Shown here: in pieces, positions 29,201 to 40,962 of the stretch
Layout of the letters: each line of letters starts with the position of its first letter
Position numbering within the stretch: the first letter of the stretch is position 1
DNA from: Coniochaeta sp. PMI_546
Taxonomy: Eukaryota > Ascomycota > Sordariomycetes > Coniochaetales > Coniochaetaceae
Length of the DNA: 64,000 nucleotides
Assembly: GCA_021432605.1 (NCBI GenBank)
Contig: MU271144.1
Span: 434,001 to 498,000, forward strand
Direction: 5' to 3'
Made by a program: the position numbers and the translations under genes
The notes under the pieces: model-generated
Databases searched by the model: none
The model's input: only the letters and a program-made list of their open reading frames with translations
What the model was told of the DNA's origin: nothing

Positions 29201-31718
29201 TGCTGTGAGTTTGCGGTAAGGCATCAAGGTCGCCTGACCCAGGTCTGGAGCCGTTGGATCCATCGACAACTTCCGTGCGTTCCCTAGCTAATGGCACATT
29301 GTTGAATAGGAAGTCGGCAAGACAGGCCAGGCCCGCATAGAGACGAGTACGGTCTGAAAACCACGCGAGATGGCCAGCACTCGCTTCCGAGATCAGCTTC
29401 TGTACAACGTTTTCAGAGGGCACAAAGTCCTGCAGCAGCGCGAGGCTAGGATTGAGTGCTTGCTCGAAGGCGGTCAGTAGCTCATCCACTTCCTCGGCGC
29501 TCAGAACCTCGTTAAGGTAGCCGCTGCGGGCTGCACCTTGGATCTCCAATTTAGTCGTATGCATAAGAACCCACTTGTTGGGTGGACGGGCATGCATTGT
29601 GCCGTGCCCCGTTTCGTTTCGGAGTCGCAGAGCATCCTCGGCGTCAAACTGTGCCTGGAGCTCTTTCGCAGCCTTCTCGCTTAAAGCGTCCTGTCGCTCC
29701 TTTTCTGTGGTCTCGTGAAGCTGCTTTTCGACTGAAGGCCCCGAGTCGGGCTGAGGCGTTCGGTGGCCATCATCGTCATCGCCAGGAGAGGGAGTGACAT
29801 GCGTACCATCGTGCATCGCCGTATCTGTATCCGTAGCCGCTCCTCCTAGGTCTGCAGAGATATGCCCGGCACACAGCTCATCCTCGGCCTCATCACTGTC
29901 ATCTTGGTCAGAGACACTTTCCGGCCCGGCTGACACCACATATCTTGGTTCATCAACCTCTGCATGAATGTCATAAGCGTAAAAGTCTCTCAAAGCAAGC
30001 GGAGTGTTGTCGGAATGTGGTAGAGCGCCGCTCATGTACGCAGGCTGTGGCTTGGCCCTCTCCTTCTCGGGTACGTCAGAAACAAGGTCGTTGTAGGTGA
30101 GGGAGTAAAGGAGCATCTCTGAGGCTCGCTCATCGTGGTACCACTGTGGGAAGTCCGGCATGACAGACGCGTCAGAAGATGCGGCGCGCGAACTTACTGT
30201 GTCCTCGTCCGGCTGCGCTGAGCCTGGGTCGGCGTCCAGCTTGGTGTCCGAATCACTTGGATGTCCTCCGTTCACTTCTTCAGGGCCTGTGTTTCTCGCG
30301 TACTCGTTTGTGTCTTGATTCATCGCAATAAATACTGGCAGTGTCTTAGATAGCTTAGCTTTTTTCGGCGAGGGCCCGTCTTGCCCGTCGCTTTTCTCTT
30401 TTCTCTTGCCGTTGGTCACTTGGTCGGTATGGAACATTTTCTGTTGTCCAGAAGCGCAAGGTGGTGGGAATCTGGCTGTGATAGCGGTAGACATTAAGTA
30501 CTCCGAGTCCATGAGATCCGAATCCAAAGTTGGATTTGGATCTAAGGTTGCGACGAATGTATTGTTATTGGCAGTGATAACTCTCTTCTGAGTTTGCACA
30601 GAACTTTCGTAAAACCCAAGCTCTTCATCGCCGCTAGAAGGGGTGTACATGGAATCGTCCTTTGCTGGATCAAAGGCAGGTTCATCGTCAAAACCTGGTA
30701 CTCCTGACCGGCCTTGGCCATCTAGGTCTGTCTCAGGATCAGATGAACTATCGGGTCTACCATCGATCTCTGATCTTTCTGGTCCTGCTGATCCATTCCG
30801 AACCTTGGCAGTTCCTGTTGGCACACGGACAACCTCGTTGTGTCCGTCGGAGGCGATATGCCCGGTGGAGTTTGCTGCTCCATTGACGTACCTCTCGACG
30901 CTGCAGGGAGATTTGATCCGGTAGAGTCCTAGGTGTCGCCTGTACCGCCACAGATATGTCCGCAGGGCGTCGACATCTTCGCTTCTCCAAACTGAATGAT
31001 CCTATCTTAGCAGCCGTTCGCGCTTCTCGAGATCCAAGGTCCATTTGGAGAGAAACCTCCTCTCCCTTTCCGCCAACTCCGCGGCGCGTTGGAGGAGCTC
31101 TTCACGACGTGTGTACCTGCTCATGTCTGCTGGTCTTTGGCACTCGTCGAGCAAAGACAGATCTAACGCGTCACGTTCCATTTCCAAGTCTTCGAATTCG
31201 ACCCTGACCTTTTCTCGCGTGTCCTGGGTCATCGGTCTCTCATATTTGGGAGCGGGAGGAGTTGTAGATTGAGTGTGATCGTGCTGCACGGCACGCCGGT
31301 CGTTTTCCAGGCTAAGGAAGCATGACTCGGTGGAGTTAGTTGTCTGCGAATGCACGACATACGGAGAGGACGTCAGGTTGCCGGGGCTGGTTGGAAGGTC
31401 TACAGCATCCTGCGACTCGGGTAGATGCAAGGCAGGGCTTATTTCTGGAGTTGCACCATGTTCATGCTGTGAGCTGGCACCAGCGATGGTCGTCTGCCGT
31501 AGTGCCAGTGGGACATGCTCCGGGCCGTGGATTAGGTGTTCAGGCAACTCAGGCAATGGAGTATAGACTTGCTCGGTTTCCGGATGCAAGGGTGACTCGA
31601 GAGTGCCGTCGTCGCCGCCTGTCGGATCTGGTGGCGGATATGCTGGCAGGTCATGGTGCGGCAGACTCGCCATATGGCGAGGGATGCCTCGCCCCTCTGG
31701 CTTATCCGAGTCTAACAT
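26223..31718 (-). CDS. Large low-complexity protein with a roughly 25-residue helical repeat; one in-frame TAG at 31002-31004
   Basis: A single reading frame runs from ATG 31718 to the stop at 26223 (about 1830 codons), broken only by one TAG at 31002-31004. Upstream of it is a 238-residue Pro/Ser/Thr-rich segment ending in a heptad-rich helix (REELLQRAAELAERERRFLS). Downstream is DHSVWRSEDVDALRTYLWRY, then a basic NLS-like KRKEKSDGQDGPSPKKAK. The codons between 31002 and 30824 stay open. An intron 30992-31105 (114 nt, GTGAAG...TTCAG, TGCTAAG branch) would remove the TAG without changing frame. The middle (bases about 27880-29090) has repeated units of the form [DN]P-x2-L-x2-A-[LI]-x2-L. The C-terminus is disordered with an 84 nt tandem duplication. 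I do not recognise the family. A nuclear role is a guess based on the basic motif. Confidence 0.7.
26311..26475. repeat. 84 bp tandem duplication plus CCCCGT microsatellite inside the coding region
   Basis: The block beginning GCTTCCGCATCATCCAAGCC at 26311 recurs at 26395 (84 nt later) with few changes, encoding on the minus strand two copies of a 28-residue unit containing DRGDEPCELGLDDAEA. It is flanked at about 26449-26475 by repeated CCCCGT units encoding a DG repeat. The 84 nt period keeps frame. Confidence 0.85.
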
Positions 31719-32473
31719 CGTGACGGTGGCTCCTGTGTATGTCCATGCATGAATGTAGACCCGATTAAGACTTCTATGAGGATGCAGGAATAGCAGACAT
31801 GCAAAGAGAAAAAATACCGATGGAGAACTGAGGACATATGGACAACCTGGAAGTCAACAAGTTTAGAATTTGTTCAACGCATGTCACATCGTCTGTTTTT
31901 CAGGTTGTCGTCGTGTTACAGGACGTGCAATGCAGGAGCCGCCACGCTACAGTGGATTTGTCGATAACTCGATCTCGAGTTTGAAGAGCATGCGCTGCGT
32001 CTCGCTAATGGCAGCTGCCTACCATCCTTGAGAACTTTACCATGAAGCAACCTGGATTTCTCGACAACGGGATGCATCTCGATCTTTGCATCTGCCGTTT
32101 GGACTGAGGTACTCAAGCCCAGGGGTCGTCACTACTCTACTTAGTTCACAGCTACCGTAGCGCTTATTAGCGCAATGTGGTGAGGTAGCAGTAGAAGGTA
32201 CGTACCTATGGTAGGGGGGCTTCCCCACAATCTGGACCTCGGCATCGGCGCTACCACTTTGTCTTACCCCACGTCTTCGACGAGCCGAGCCCATTGAAGT
32301 GCCGGGCATCGCGTCCGAGGGAGCTCTTATTAAGATGACGGGGAGCTCCTTTCTCTCTCCTTGGGTACCGGAGTTGACTGCTTTCCATTCAGACCGTGAT
32401 CTACTGTCTTCTTCAAGTTGATCTCTACTACTTCACACCCTGCATACCTTACCAATTGAGAAGAATACAAAAC
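31719..32473. promoter_or_regulatory. Divergent spacer with AGGTA/TACCT elements
   Basis: These 755 bp separate the start at 31718 (minus) from the MaoC gene at 32474 (plus). Near 32182-32216 there is a cluster of GAGGTAG, AGGTACGTACCTA and GGTAGG elements. No gene is seen. Confidence 0.45.
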
Positions 32474-33521
32474 ATGTCTAAGCCAGGACCAGGTGTCGGA
32501 TTCGAGTACCCTCCTGCCGAGGTCTCGTGGCTGAAGCGCGATGTTCTGCTCTTCGCCAGGTCCATCGGCTGTACAGCAGACGAGCTTCACTTTCTCTACG
32601 AGCTGCATCCCAACTTTGCCGTATTCCCAACCTACCCAGTCATTCTTCGTAAGCCTTTTAATGCCTTTCAATCAATGCCTCTCGTCCTGCCTGCTTCAGT
32701 ATCTCCCCCTTAATTAACCTTGTCGCACACGCAAACTAACACAAAGTGTGTCATTCACAGCCTTTAAGAAAACAACCCAAGAAGTAATTGACTTCTACGC
32801 CGCCGAAAAGGCCGCCAAGATCCCCGGCGTCCCGGACTTCGACTACACCCGCGTCGTCGACGGCGAGCGCCGGATCCAGTTCTTCAAGCCCCTGCCCCCG
32901 ACCAGCGCCGGCCGCAAGTTCGAGATCCGCACAAAGGTCCTCGGCGTCTACGACAAGGGCCGCCCGGGCTCCGTCGTCGAGTCCCAGACCGACCTCGTCG
33001 ACGCCTCCTCGGGCGAGGTCTACTCCCGCGCCACCGGCTCCGCCTTCTTCGTCGCCCAGGGCAACTGGGGCGGCCCCAAGGGCCCCGCCACCGTCAACTA
33101 CCCGCCGCCCAAGGGCAAGAAGCCCGATGCCGTGTTCGAGGACCAGACCAACCGCGAGACTGCCTTGCTGTACAGGTTGAACGGAGACTACAACCCGCTC
33201 CACGCCACGCCCGAGCCGGGCAAGAAGATGGGGTTTGGCGGAGAGATCATCCACGGCTTGTACTCGTTTAACTCGACTGCGCATCTCCTGCTAAAGAACC
33301 TGGGTGGGAGTGACCCGAGCAATATCAAGGAGTACCAGGCTCGGTTTGCCAGCCCGGTCATCCCCGGTGATAAGCTGGTGACTTCGGTATGGAGGACGGG
33401 CGACATCAAGGATGGATGGGAGGAGATTAGGTTCGAGACCAAGGTCGAGGGCAAGAAGGTGTGTCTGAGCAATGGCCGTGCTCTGATCAAGGTTGTCGGT
33501 GAGGCGAAGAGCAAGCTCTGA
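32474..33521 (+). CDS. Peroxisomal MaoC-type double-hotdog enoyl-CoA hydratase 2
   Basis: Two exons, 32474-32648 and 32761-33521, around a 112 nt intron (GTAAGC, CTAAC branch, TTCACAG); 311 residues. The N-terminal hotdog carries FARSIGC and YPVILPFKK; the C-terminal hotdog carries the hydratase motif in LLYRLNGDYNPLHATPEPGK (catalytic Asp and His) and GFGGEIIHGLYSFN. This resembles the hydratase-2 part of fungal multifunctional beta-oxidation enzymes as a stand-alone protein. The chain ends exactly in SKL, a type 1 peroxisomal targeting signal. It should hydrate trans-2-enoyl-CoA to the (3R)-hydroxyacyl-CoA in peroxisomal fatty-acid oxidation; a role on another CoA ester cannot be excluded. 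Confidence 0.92.
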
Positions 33522-34177
33522 GCATGCCCGTCGACGGTCTGAAGTTGGATCACTCGCATCTCATGGCAGATGCTGTGAGCTGTGGCTGGACATGGTTGTA
33601 GCCTGGTGCTAAGGGTCACCTGAGTTCATCCGATCTTGTTCAGTGCTTATTGGAGCCTCCATCCGAACATCGGTCAAGTTCGGAGCTGGAAAGCCCTGTC
33701 CGGCCCGAGGAGCATTGGGTTTATGATCAAGAATGAGCCTTTACTCTCTCACCCGAAGCGAAGGGGCTCTGGCGGACTCGTCAGGGTGATATAAAACATA
33801 CTTATACATTATCTGGTGCATTTGAGGTACAATGTTCGAATCCAGCTATCGCCATTTACATCCCATGTCTGAATATTTTGCCATCCATTGCAACTTTTTA
33901 ACAAATCAGTATCCAATACAAAGTAAATCAATCTACATAATCCGACATCATTTTTTACTCCATTTGTTTTCTATTACTGTAGATGAGATGACGATGGTCT
34001 TGGTGAGACTGAACCCTCGACGAATACTTCGCTGCGGGTCGCTCTCTTCAGCAGAGTGTCTGACGCCTAAACAATTCTTCAGCACTCAACACTGCAACGC
34101 TGATTCAAGCTCCACCAGGAATCCAGACCCCCATCATGCAACAATCTTATTGTGAAGTTCAATAACACTCTCGCGCC
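33522..34177. other. Intergenic spacer, no gene seen
   Basis: These 656 bp hold the 3' flank of the hydratase gene and the AT-rich promoter of the tubulin cofactor gene. An ORF at 33832-34155 has no recognisable content. Confidence 0.45.
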
Positions 34178-36123
34178 ATGGCTTCCTCTCATGAAATAGG
34201 CGAGCGCCTATCTTATGACGGAGCGCTCTGCACCGTGCGGTACATCGGCCCCGTCGCAGGCACATCTGGGTCCTGGCTCGGCGTCGAATGGGACGACCCA
34301 ACGCGGGGGAAACACGATGGCCAGCATAAAGGGGTTCGGTATTTCGAGTGTAAGCTTCGTCCCATGTAAAGATATTCCAGATACTGACTCTTCAATCAGG
34401 CAAGATCAAGTCGCCAACATCAGCATCCTTCATCCGACCGACGAGGCCGCACGACGGCAAGACGGACTTCCTCACAGCTCTGCACGAGAAGTACGCCGCA
34501 GAGCTTGAGCCGCAGAAGCCCATCGTCTTCTCGACCAAGGTGGCCGAGGAGGTCGGCTTCGACAAGATCAGCCGCAAGCAGGCCCAGCTGCACGAGCTGA
34601 AGATTGTCATTCTCGACGGGATGCGCCTGGTCTGTGCCTATGATCCTGCCAGAGAGAGAGACAAGTCCATCCGGGATGTCTGTCCGAGTATCACTGAGCT
34701 CGGCATGAGTCGCAACCTGTTCACCAAGTTCAGCCCCGTCGTGGAGATATGCAGCGAGCTCGACCAAGTCAAGGCTTTGAGGCTCAAGTACGTTCCAATT
34801 CTGTTCAGGCCATACGACCTCATTGCTAACCTGCCATGCAGCGGCAACCGCTTCACCGACATCTCCTCGGAGGACCTCTCCAACGCCTCCGCCTCCTTCA
34901 AAGGCATCAGAGAACTCGCCCTCGAGGAAACCCTCCTCTCCTGGTCCGAGATCGTCACCCTGGCCTCGCACTTCCCCGACCTGACCACACTCCTCGCCAG
35001 CACCAACCAAATCGCCCATCTCTCTCCAATCCCTCCTTCCTCTCCCCTCTTATCGACTCTAACATCTCTCAACCTGGAATTCAACGAACTAACCTCCCTC
35101 TCGTCCCTCTCCCCACTAACATCCCTCACCTCCCTACGCAACCTCCACCTAAAGAACAACCACATCTCCACCATCCTCTCCCCCTCTCTCCCCCCAACCA
35201 CCCCCCTCCCCATCTTCCCCCCCACAATTCACTACCTCGACCTCTCCTCCAACAAAATCTCAACCTGGTCCTTCCCGGACCTCCTCCCCGTCTGCTTCCC
35301 AGGCCTGACCTCCCTCCGCCTATCCCACAACCCAATCTACGACAACCCGGACCTCGACTCCCCCGTGCCCCCCACCACCACAGGCTCAACCCCCAAGGGA
35401 GGCACCACAGAAGAATCCCACATGCTCCTAGCCGCCCGCCTCCCCACCCTCAAAGTCCTCAACTTCTCCCCCATCACCCCGCAGGACCGCACAAACGCCG
35501 ACATGTTCTACCTCTCCCGCATCGCCCGCCAGCTGGCCTCCGTCCCGGAAGACAAGGAGCCGGAGGTCCTGGCCCGCCACCCCCGGTACCGGGACCTGTG
35601 CGCCCTGTACGGCGCCCCGGTCGTGTCGCGGACGAGAGAAGTCGACGCCCGGTTCTTGGAGGGGAGGGTTGTGGCAGTTTGTTTTCGGTTTGTTGGTGCT
35701 GCTGCTGCTGATACTGGTGATGCTGATGTTACGGGTGGGGACGGGGACGGGGACAAACCGACGGAGAAGACTGTAAGGATACCCAAATCGTTTGATCTCT
35801 ATGCCGTCAAGGGCATAGCGGGGCGGCTGTTTGGCCTGTCGCCGCTGCGGACGAGACTGGTTTGGGAGACGGGCGAGTGGGACCCTGTCGGCGGGTTTGA
35901 CGAGGAGGCCGACAGCAGCGAGGACGAGGAGGTGGAGCTGGAGGAGGAGAGGCGGGAGGATAAGGGTGGGGGTCGTGGTAGTGGTGATTTTGTCGGGACG
36001 GAGGCGGGTGGCAGGGCGGGCAGGTGGGTGAGGCGCGAGGTTGAGCTCCGAGACGGGCCGCGGCAGTTTGGGTATTGTGTTGATGGGATGGAGGCTAGGA
36101 TCCGGGTTGAGGTGGTGGGGTAG
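34178..36123 (+). CDS. Tubulin-folding cofactor E (TBCE)
   Basis: Three exons: 34178-34349, 34400-34787, 34842-36123; 613 residues. Introns are 50 and 54 nt, the second with a GCTAACC branch. The first 60 residues form a CAP-Gly domain (GERLSYDGALCTVRYIG, GSWLGVEWDDPTRGKHDG). Leucine-rich repeats follow from about 170 to 400; the first complete LRLNGNRF is created by splicing the second intron. The C-terminal 130 residues resemble the ubiquitin-like domain, interrupted by acidic and Gly-rich low complexity (about 510-590). TBCE works with cofactors C and D to assemble and take apart alpha/beta-tubulin dimers; here CAP-Gly should bind the alpha-tubulin tail. The start is chosen by homology and the CGCCATGG context. 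Confidence 0.93.
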
Positions 36124-36422
36124 ACTCTGGGTGGTTTGGGTAGACGGAGGTGGAAGCATAGGTGTATAAATTGGTTGTGTGTAGACGGTTGTGTTTGTGT
36201 TTGCTACTGGATTGCATTGCGTGCTGGTTCTAGAAGGTAGCAAACAGGCGCGGTGCGTTTGGGATGTGCCCCCTAGGCTGAAGGCGGAGGACGCTTTCAC
36301 AATGGAGAATATAAATCATCTTGATCCTGATCCTGACTTCGATTCAGACATAATTTCTGCAGATCTATCCAGCTTGCGCATTGCCCTCTACGAGTCACCG
36401 TACCCCTGAGCTGACACCCACC

Positions 36423-37688
36423 ATGCCTCCCCGCATCCACCACTTCATCGTCCGTCCCGAGGTGGTGAACCGGACTCCAACAGGCCTCGCGGTCGAGCAG
36501 CCCCTGGTCCCTCTCATCCCTCTCGACGAGCTGCCCGCGTGGCTGGATATCGTCGGCATCCCGCGCCAGCTCACGCCGGAGCAGACAACCGGCCTCTCCA
36601 ACCTCGGCTGCTACGAGAGACAAGACGTCCACCAAGTTGAGATCGTCATCGACGACCCCGACTCTGATGCAGGTGCCGATAGTCTCGAGCCGACCACTGC
36701 CCTCATTGTTGGAGGGGGACAGCCTCCAGCCGTTGTTAGCGGTGACATTGTCAACTATGGACTAAAGAACTCGCGATGGGCGGACGCCATGACCGACGAC
36801 GGCCTCCCGGGCAAGCCTAAGGCAGTAACGGCACCTGCCTCGGCCGCATCTCAGGCTGAGATACATCCAGCAGACCGCACGATGGCTCACGTGTCTCCGC
36901 CCTCAACAGACATCTCAACTGCTCCCGGTCATGCCATTCATGACAACAAACCCACCAGCACTACTCCAGCTACCGGCACCAAGCCCGCTGATAATCCTTC
37001 CTTGCCATCTCCCCCCGGCACGACAATCCCCCAACCCAAGCACTCCTTAGCCACCACCTCCGAGCCAGGTCCCAAAAAGCGTAACTACTGCCGCCACTGG
37101 GTGCACCACGGCACCTGCAAGTGGGGACCATACTGCCGCTTCGCGCACTCGATGCCGGCCACGCCCTCCGGGCTGGCGGAGGTGGGGCTCAGCGAGTTCC
37201 CGTCGTGGTGGACGGCCGCCATGGGTCTGGCGCTCGCTTCGCCGGGGTCACTCGGACCGCGAAGCATGCCTTACGGCGACGTGGGGATGGGTGTGAGGAT
37301 GCATGGGATGGGGTATGGCTATGGCTACTTGCCTGGTGGGTTCGTGTCTGGATACGGACCTGCGCGATTTGGAGGTGGCCTGGGGGGGTATGGGAGGAAG
37401 GAGAGGGAGGTCCACCCTCTTGAGCGTGAGGGCGAGAGGGTCAGGAGGGTCAAGGTCGAGGCTGCTGATGGGGGAGGGATGATGCTGGGCATGAGGAACC
37501 TGGATGTGGCGGAGAAGTTGGGGAGTGTTGGAGTTCAAGGGGTTGTGGCTGTTCAAGCACCGCCGGTTGCTCGGGGGTCTGTGATTGTGAGTAATGGAGG
37601 CAAGACACGCGAGCTCGAGCTCGAGCGGCAGAGTCGTCAGGAGGTCCAAGAGGTGGCACTACCGCCTCACAAGCTGGTTGATGTTTGA
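36423..37688 (+). CDS. CCCH-type zinc-finger protein
   Basis: Single exon of 421 residues starting at ATG 36423 in a CACCATGCC context; the same frame is open upstream to 36381 but without an ATG. One CX8CX5CX3H finger (YCRHWVHHGTCKWGPYCRFAH) lies near residues 222-242, after a Lys-Lys-Arg. The region before it is Pro/Thr/Ser-rich and probably disordered. After it is a Gly/Tyr/Met-rich stretch (about 290-325), then a charged helix. Such single fingers usually bind RNA; the target is unknown. It lies 299 bp downstream of TBCE on the same strand. Confidence 0.82.
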   Translation: MPPRIHHFIVRPEVVNRTPTGLAVEQPLVPLIPLDELPAWLDIVGIPRQLTPEQTTGLSNLGCYERQDVHQVEIVIDDPDSDAGADSLEPTTALIVGGGQPPAVVSGDIVNYGLKNSRWADAMTDDGLPGKPKAVTAPASAASQAEIHPADRTMAHVSPPSTDISTAPGHAIHDNKPTSTTPATGTKPADNPSLPSPPGTTIPQPKHSLATTSEPGPKKRNYCRHWVHHGTCKWGPYCRFAHSMPATPSGLAEVGLSEFPSWWTAAMGLALASPGSLGPRSMPYGDVGMGVRMHGMGYGYGYLPGGFVSGYGPARFGGGLGGYGRKEREVHPLEREGERVRRVKVEAADGGGMMLGMRNLDVAEKLGSVGVQGVVAVQAPPVARGSVIVSNGGKTRELELERQSRQEVQEVALPPHKLVDV

Positions 37689-38852
37689 GGTGATGGCATG
37701 GCTTGTGGTAAGGTAGATATCTTGCTGCGAATATGTTGGATGAGGTTCTAGGATTCTGAGTCCGGGTGATGTTTCCATCTCGCAGTTTGCTCGGCGTCTT
37801 GGAGATATTGAGATTGAGAAACACATGATATTTTAACAGCTGTATTTCTAGAATGCTGAGGTGCTTAGAGGGTATTGGCATTGATATCTCAGTAATAAAA
37901 CCGGTGTCTTTATTCCATCCCGATAATCACCTACGTCCGGTGCCTTGTTCATGCACCCAGCCGTCAATTGCAGGAGCTCTCATAATGACCACGCCGAGGA
38001 AAGCCTGAAACAATCGACACAACCCCGCATACTACAGACAGACAATGAATGAGGATCTTGTCTGATCGAGATCGGTATCGGTGCAATATGGAGGTGGTGT
38101 TTCCTCGCGATGTCTTAAGTCCAGAAACTCCAGCGGCCGGACCCCGCGGACAGCCGGGCTGAGTTCCAACTCTTCGCGCCTTCCCGCGAATTCAAGCTTC
38201 ACTCCTGCCGGCAATGATCTCGAGGGCCCACAAGTATTGTTATGTCCGAGAGAACCCCGCGGACATTTCAGGCTTTCACCTTTTACTCAGTAAGGTAGAT
38301 TACCTTACTCACGGAAGGTACGCCTTGACGCCATGAGGTAGGTATGCTAAGGTACCTTATGCTGCCATGGAAGTCTGCGATAGTTGAAGAATCAGGTAGG
38401 TACCTAGGTGGCCAGCGTCGGCTGTCGTGCCATCGTCACCGGAGTTAGTGCTATCACAGTGTAAGGCGAGCTCTTTGTCAGTCCCTCTTCAATGCGACAT
38501 ACTTGTACTACCCCACCAAAGCTTCGCTGCTGCGGGGCTTCTAGGTCTCAGAGTGGACAATCGCCGGGGCCGGGTTGAAGCGATGATGAGGTAGTAGACT
38601 TTTTTCCCTGTGGACTGGATAGCTATTCGATGGCAAGCCATTGCCTCTTGACCAGAAAACATATATAAACTCCTGCCTGCCCACGTCGCTCCCAGGTGAA
38701 GTTGCAAGCGTGAACAAAAGCAGACAACAAGCTACCTTACCTTACGCACTACATCTACGCATTCGCACAGTTCTCGAGAAACCCTTCTTGCTCGACTTCG
38801 GTACATCGACATTCGACGACTACCAGAACTTACCTCTACAACCTACAACACA
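37689..38852. promoter_or_regulatory. Spacer with dense AGGTA/TACCT elements upstream of the aldo/keto reductase
   Basis: The 1164 bp hold no convincing gene. Between about 38288 and 38410 there are at least seven AGGTA or TACCT pentamers, including AAGGTACCTTA and AGGTAGGTACCTAGG, and another CTACCTTACCTTACG near 38731. A TATATAAAC element is at about 38661, suitably placed for the gene at 38853. Confidence 0.5.
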
Positions 38853-40014
38853 ATGCCTGAGATCAACGGTCAACAAGTCGGCCCCATCGGCTACGGCCTC
38901 ATGGGTAAGCCGACCACCACGACCATCACCACCAACCCTCTTGTGTCCTAACTAAACGACACGACTCTAGGTCTCTCGTGGCGCCCCGACCCGCCCTCGG
39001 ACGAGGTCGCCTTCGCCTGCATGAAAGCCGCCCTCGACGCGGGCGCCAACTTTTGGAACGGCGGCGAGATCTACCGCACCCCGACCGGCGACAACAGCGC
39101 GACCCTGCTCGAGCGCTACTTCGCAAAGTACCCCGAGGACGCCGACAAGGTCGTCCTCTCCATCAAGGGCGCCGTCGGCGACCCGGCCAAGGGCACGCAC
39201 GTCCTCGACGGCTCGCCCGAGGAGGTCAGGCGGTCCATCGACGCCACCCTCGCCCAGCTGGGCGGCCGCAAGAAGAAGATCGACCTCTTCGAGGCCGCCC
39301 GCCTCGACAGGAAGACGCCGCTAGCCGTCACCTTCGGCGCCATGCAGGAGTACGTCGACAAGGGCCTCGTGGGCGGCATCAGCCTCAGCGAGGTCTCGGC
39401 CGCCACCATCCACGAGGCCGTCAAGGTCGCAAAGATCGAGGCCGTCGAGGTCGAGCTCAGCCTGTGGTCCACCGACGTGCTCACCAACGGGGTCGCTGCC
39501 GCCTGCGCGCAGTACAACATCCCGCTGGTCGCCTACTCCCCTCTCGGCCGAGGTGTAAGTGTCTCCTTACATATATAAAAATAATATATATATATATTAC
39601 CTCACGCGTGTCAATCACAGATCAATACTAACCCTTGTTGTCAAACAGATGTTAGCAGGCCGCTTCAAGTCCCCCTCCGACATCCCCGAGGGCGACTTCC
39701 GGCGGCACCACCCGCGCTTCCAGCCCGAGAACTTCGACGTCAACCTGCAGCTGGTGGAGCAGGTCAAGAAGCTGGCCGAGAAGAAAGGCTGCACCCCGGC
39801 CCAGCTGGCCGTCGCGTGGGTCCGCGCCGTGGGCGACCGGCCCGGCATGCCCGTCGTCATCCCCATCCCCGGCGGGTCCTCGCCCGAGCGCGTGGCCGAG
39901 AACATGAGGCGGGTCGACCTCACGGCCCAGGAGTGGGAGGAGATCAACGATACCCTGGGCAAGTTCCAGGTTAGCGGTTCGAGGTACCCTGCTGGGGCGC
40001 CTATTGAGCTGTGA
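38853..40014 (+). CDS. Aldo/keto reductase, pyridoxal reductase (Plr1) type
   Basis: Three exons: 38853-38904, 38971-39554, 39649-40014; 333 residues. Intron 2 (94 nt) holds an AT dinucleotide tract. The N-terminus VGPIGYGLMGLSWRPDP, then ANFWNGGEIYRTP and VVLSIKGAV, follow the AKR8 pyridoxal/pyridoxine dehydrogenase pattern: Tyr of the GGEIY segment and Lys of SIKG are the catalytic pair, and the usual His position reads EAARLD as in this subgroup. VAYSPLGRGMLAGR and IPGGSSPERVAENM form the NADP site. It probably reduces pyridoxal to pyridoxine in the cytosol in vitamin B6 salvage. Related AKRs act on other aldehydes, so the substrate is inferred. Confidence 0.9.
39568..39600. repeat. AT dinucleotide tract in intron 2 of the aldo/keto reductase
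   Basis: The intron contains TTACATATATAAAAATAATA followed by a run of alternating T and A. It is a simple-sequence tract, likely variable between strains. Confidence 0.8.
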
Positions 40015-40962
40015 AATGTAGGAGGGTTAATGGGGAGGGGAGTTTTGAGAGGAGCATGATTTCTGGTTATAGTGTTAGCTTGCATTCGATACTGAGGTGA
40101 TGAGGCCAATATTTGTTCTTGTCTCTCCGAGCAATAGATCAGAAAAAGTAAGTAATGTAAAGGTGTTTTTTCCACAGTGACGCCGGGTAGGCATCTTGAG
40201 CATTGCAGAATTCACGGGTTGTTCATCAGGAGATGGGAGAATGTTTGGTGGTAACAGAAGAAAATAATTGCTCAAGAACTTACCAGAACAACATGTCAGG
40301 GCTATTTAGTCTCGGTCAGACCCCTGAGAGAGCTACATGGGAGAATCTGACATGAGATGGTAAGGGGGAAGTTAAAGGTGACCCTGAACAAATTCATGTT
40401 TTTTTTATATGTGCACAACACGAGTGTCAGACCGAGCGTGACTAAATTGTTACTAAGCACTTGAAGGTATATATCTCGAACTGAGAACTCCCAGGTTGGG
40501 ACTACCTTACTCGAACGACCACTCGGTTAGGTAACATAGTAAGGAGCATCTCCAAGGTTGTACGTATAATGCGAGAGTTTTTCGATATATGAGAGTAAAA
40601 CTTGGGAGCTTCCACGCGACTGTGGCCTCACACCATCAAATCCCAGTAAGGACCCTTTGGTGCACATCACAGAACACCAAGTCAGCAATGTCCAACCGTC
40701 TAAAAGTTATCTTGTATTGTTACACATGTACAGCGTAATCGGGCCGTAGGAACGTCTATGCCGCAGCGCCCTCACTGCAATGATATACAGCTTCCGGCAA
40801 CCGGATCATCACACCATCCACACAACAGGGTTGATGACATCTCTCTCTCCATTATGACAGAGACCAGTTGTTGATCGCGTCTCTGTCACCCGTCCCTTAC
40901 TCCACGGTTCAGCTCCAGCTTCGATTACTCTTCCATCCCTGCCATCCTCAAGAAATGCCTCC
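40015..40962. other. Convergent spacer, no gene seen
   Basis: These 948 bp lie between two gene 3' ends. They are AT-richer than the flanking exons and contain a few AGGTA elements near 40465-40545, which is odd for a region with no promoter. No ORF is credible. Confidence 0.45.
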
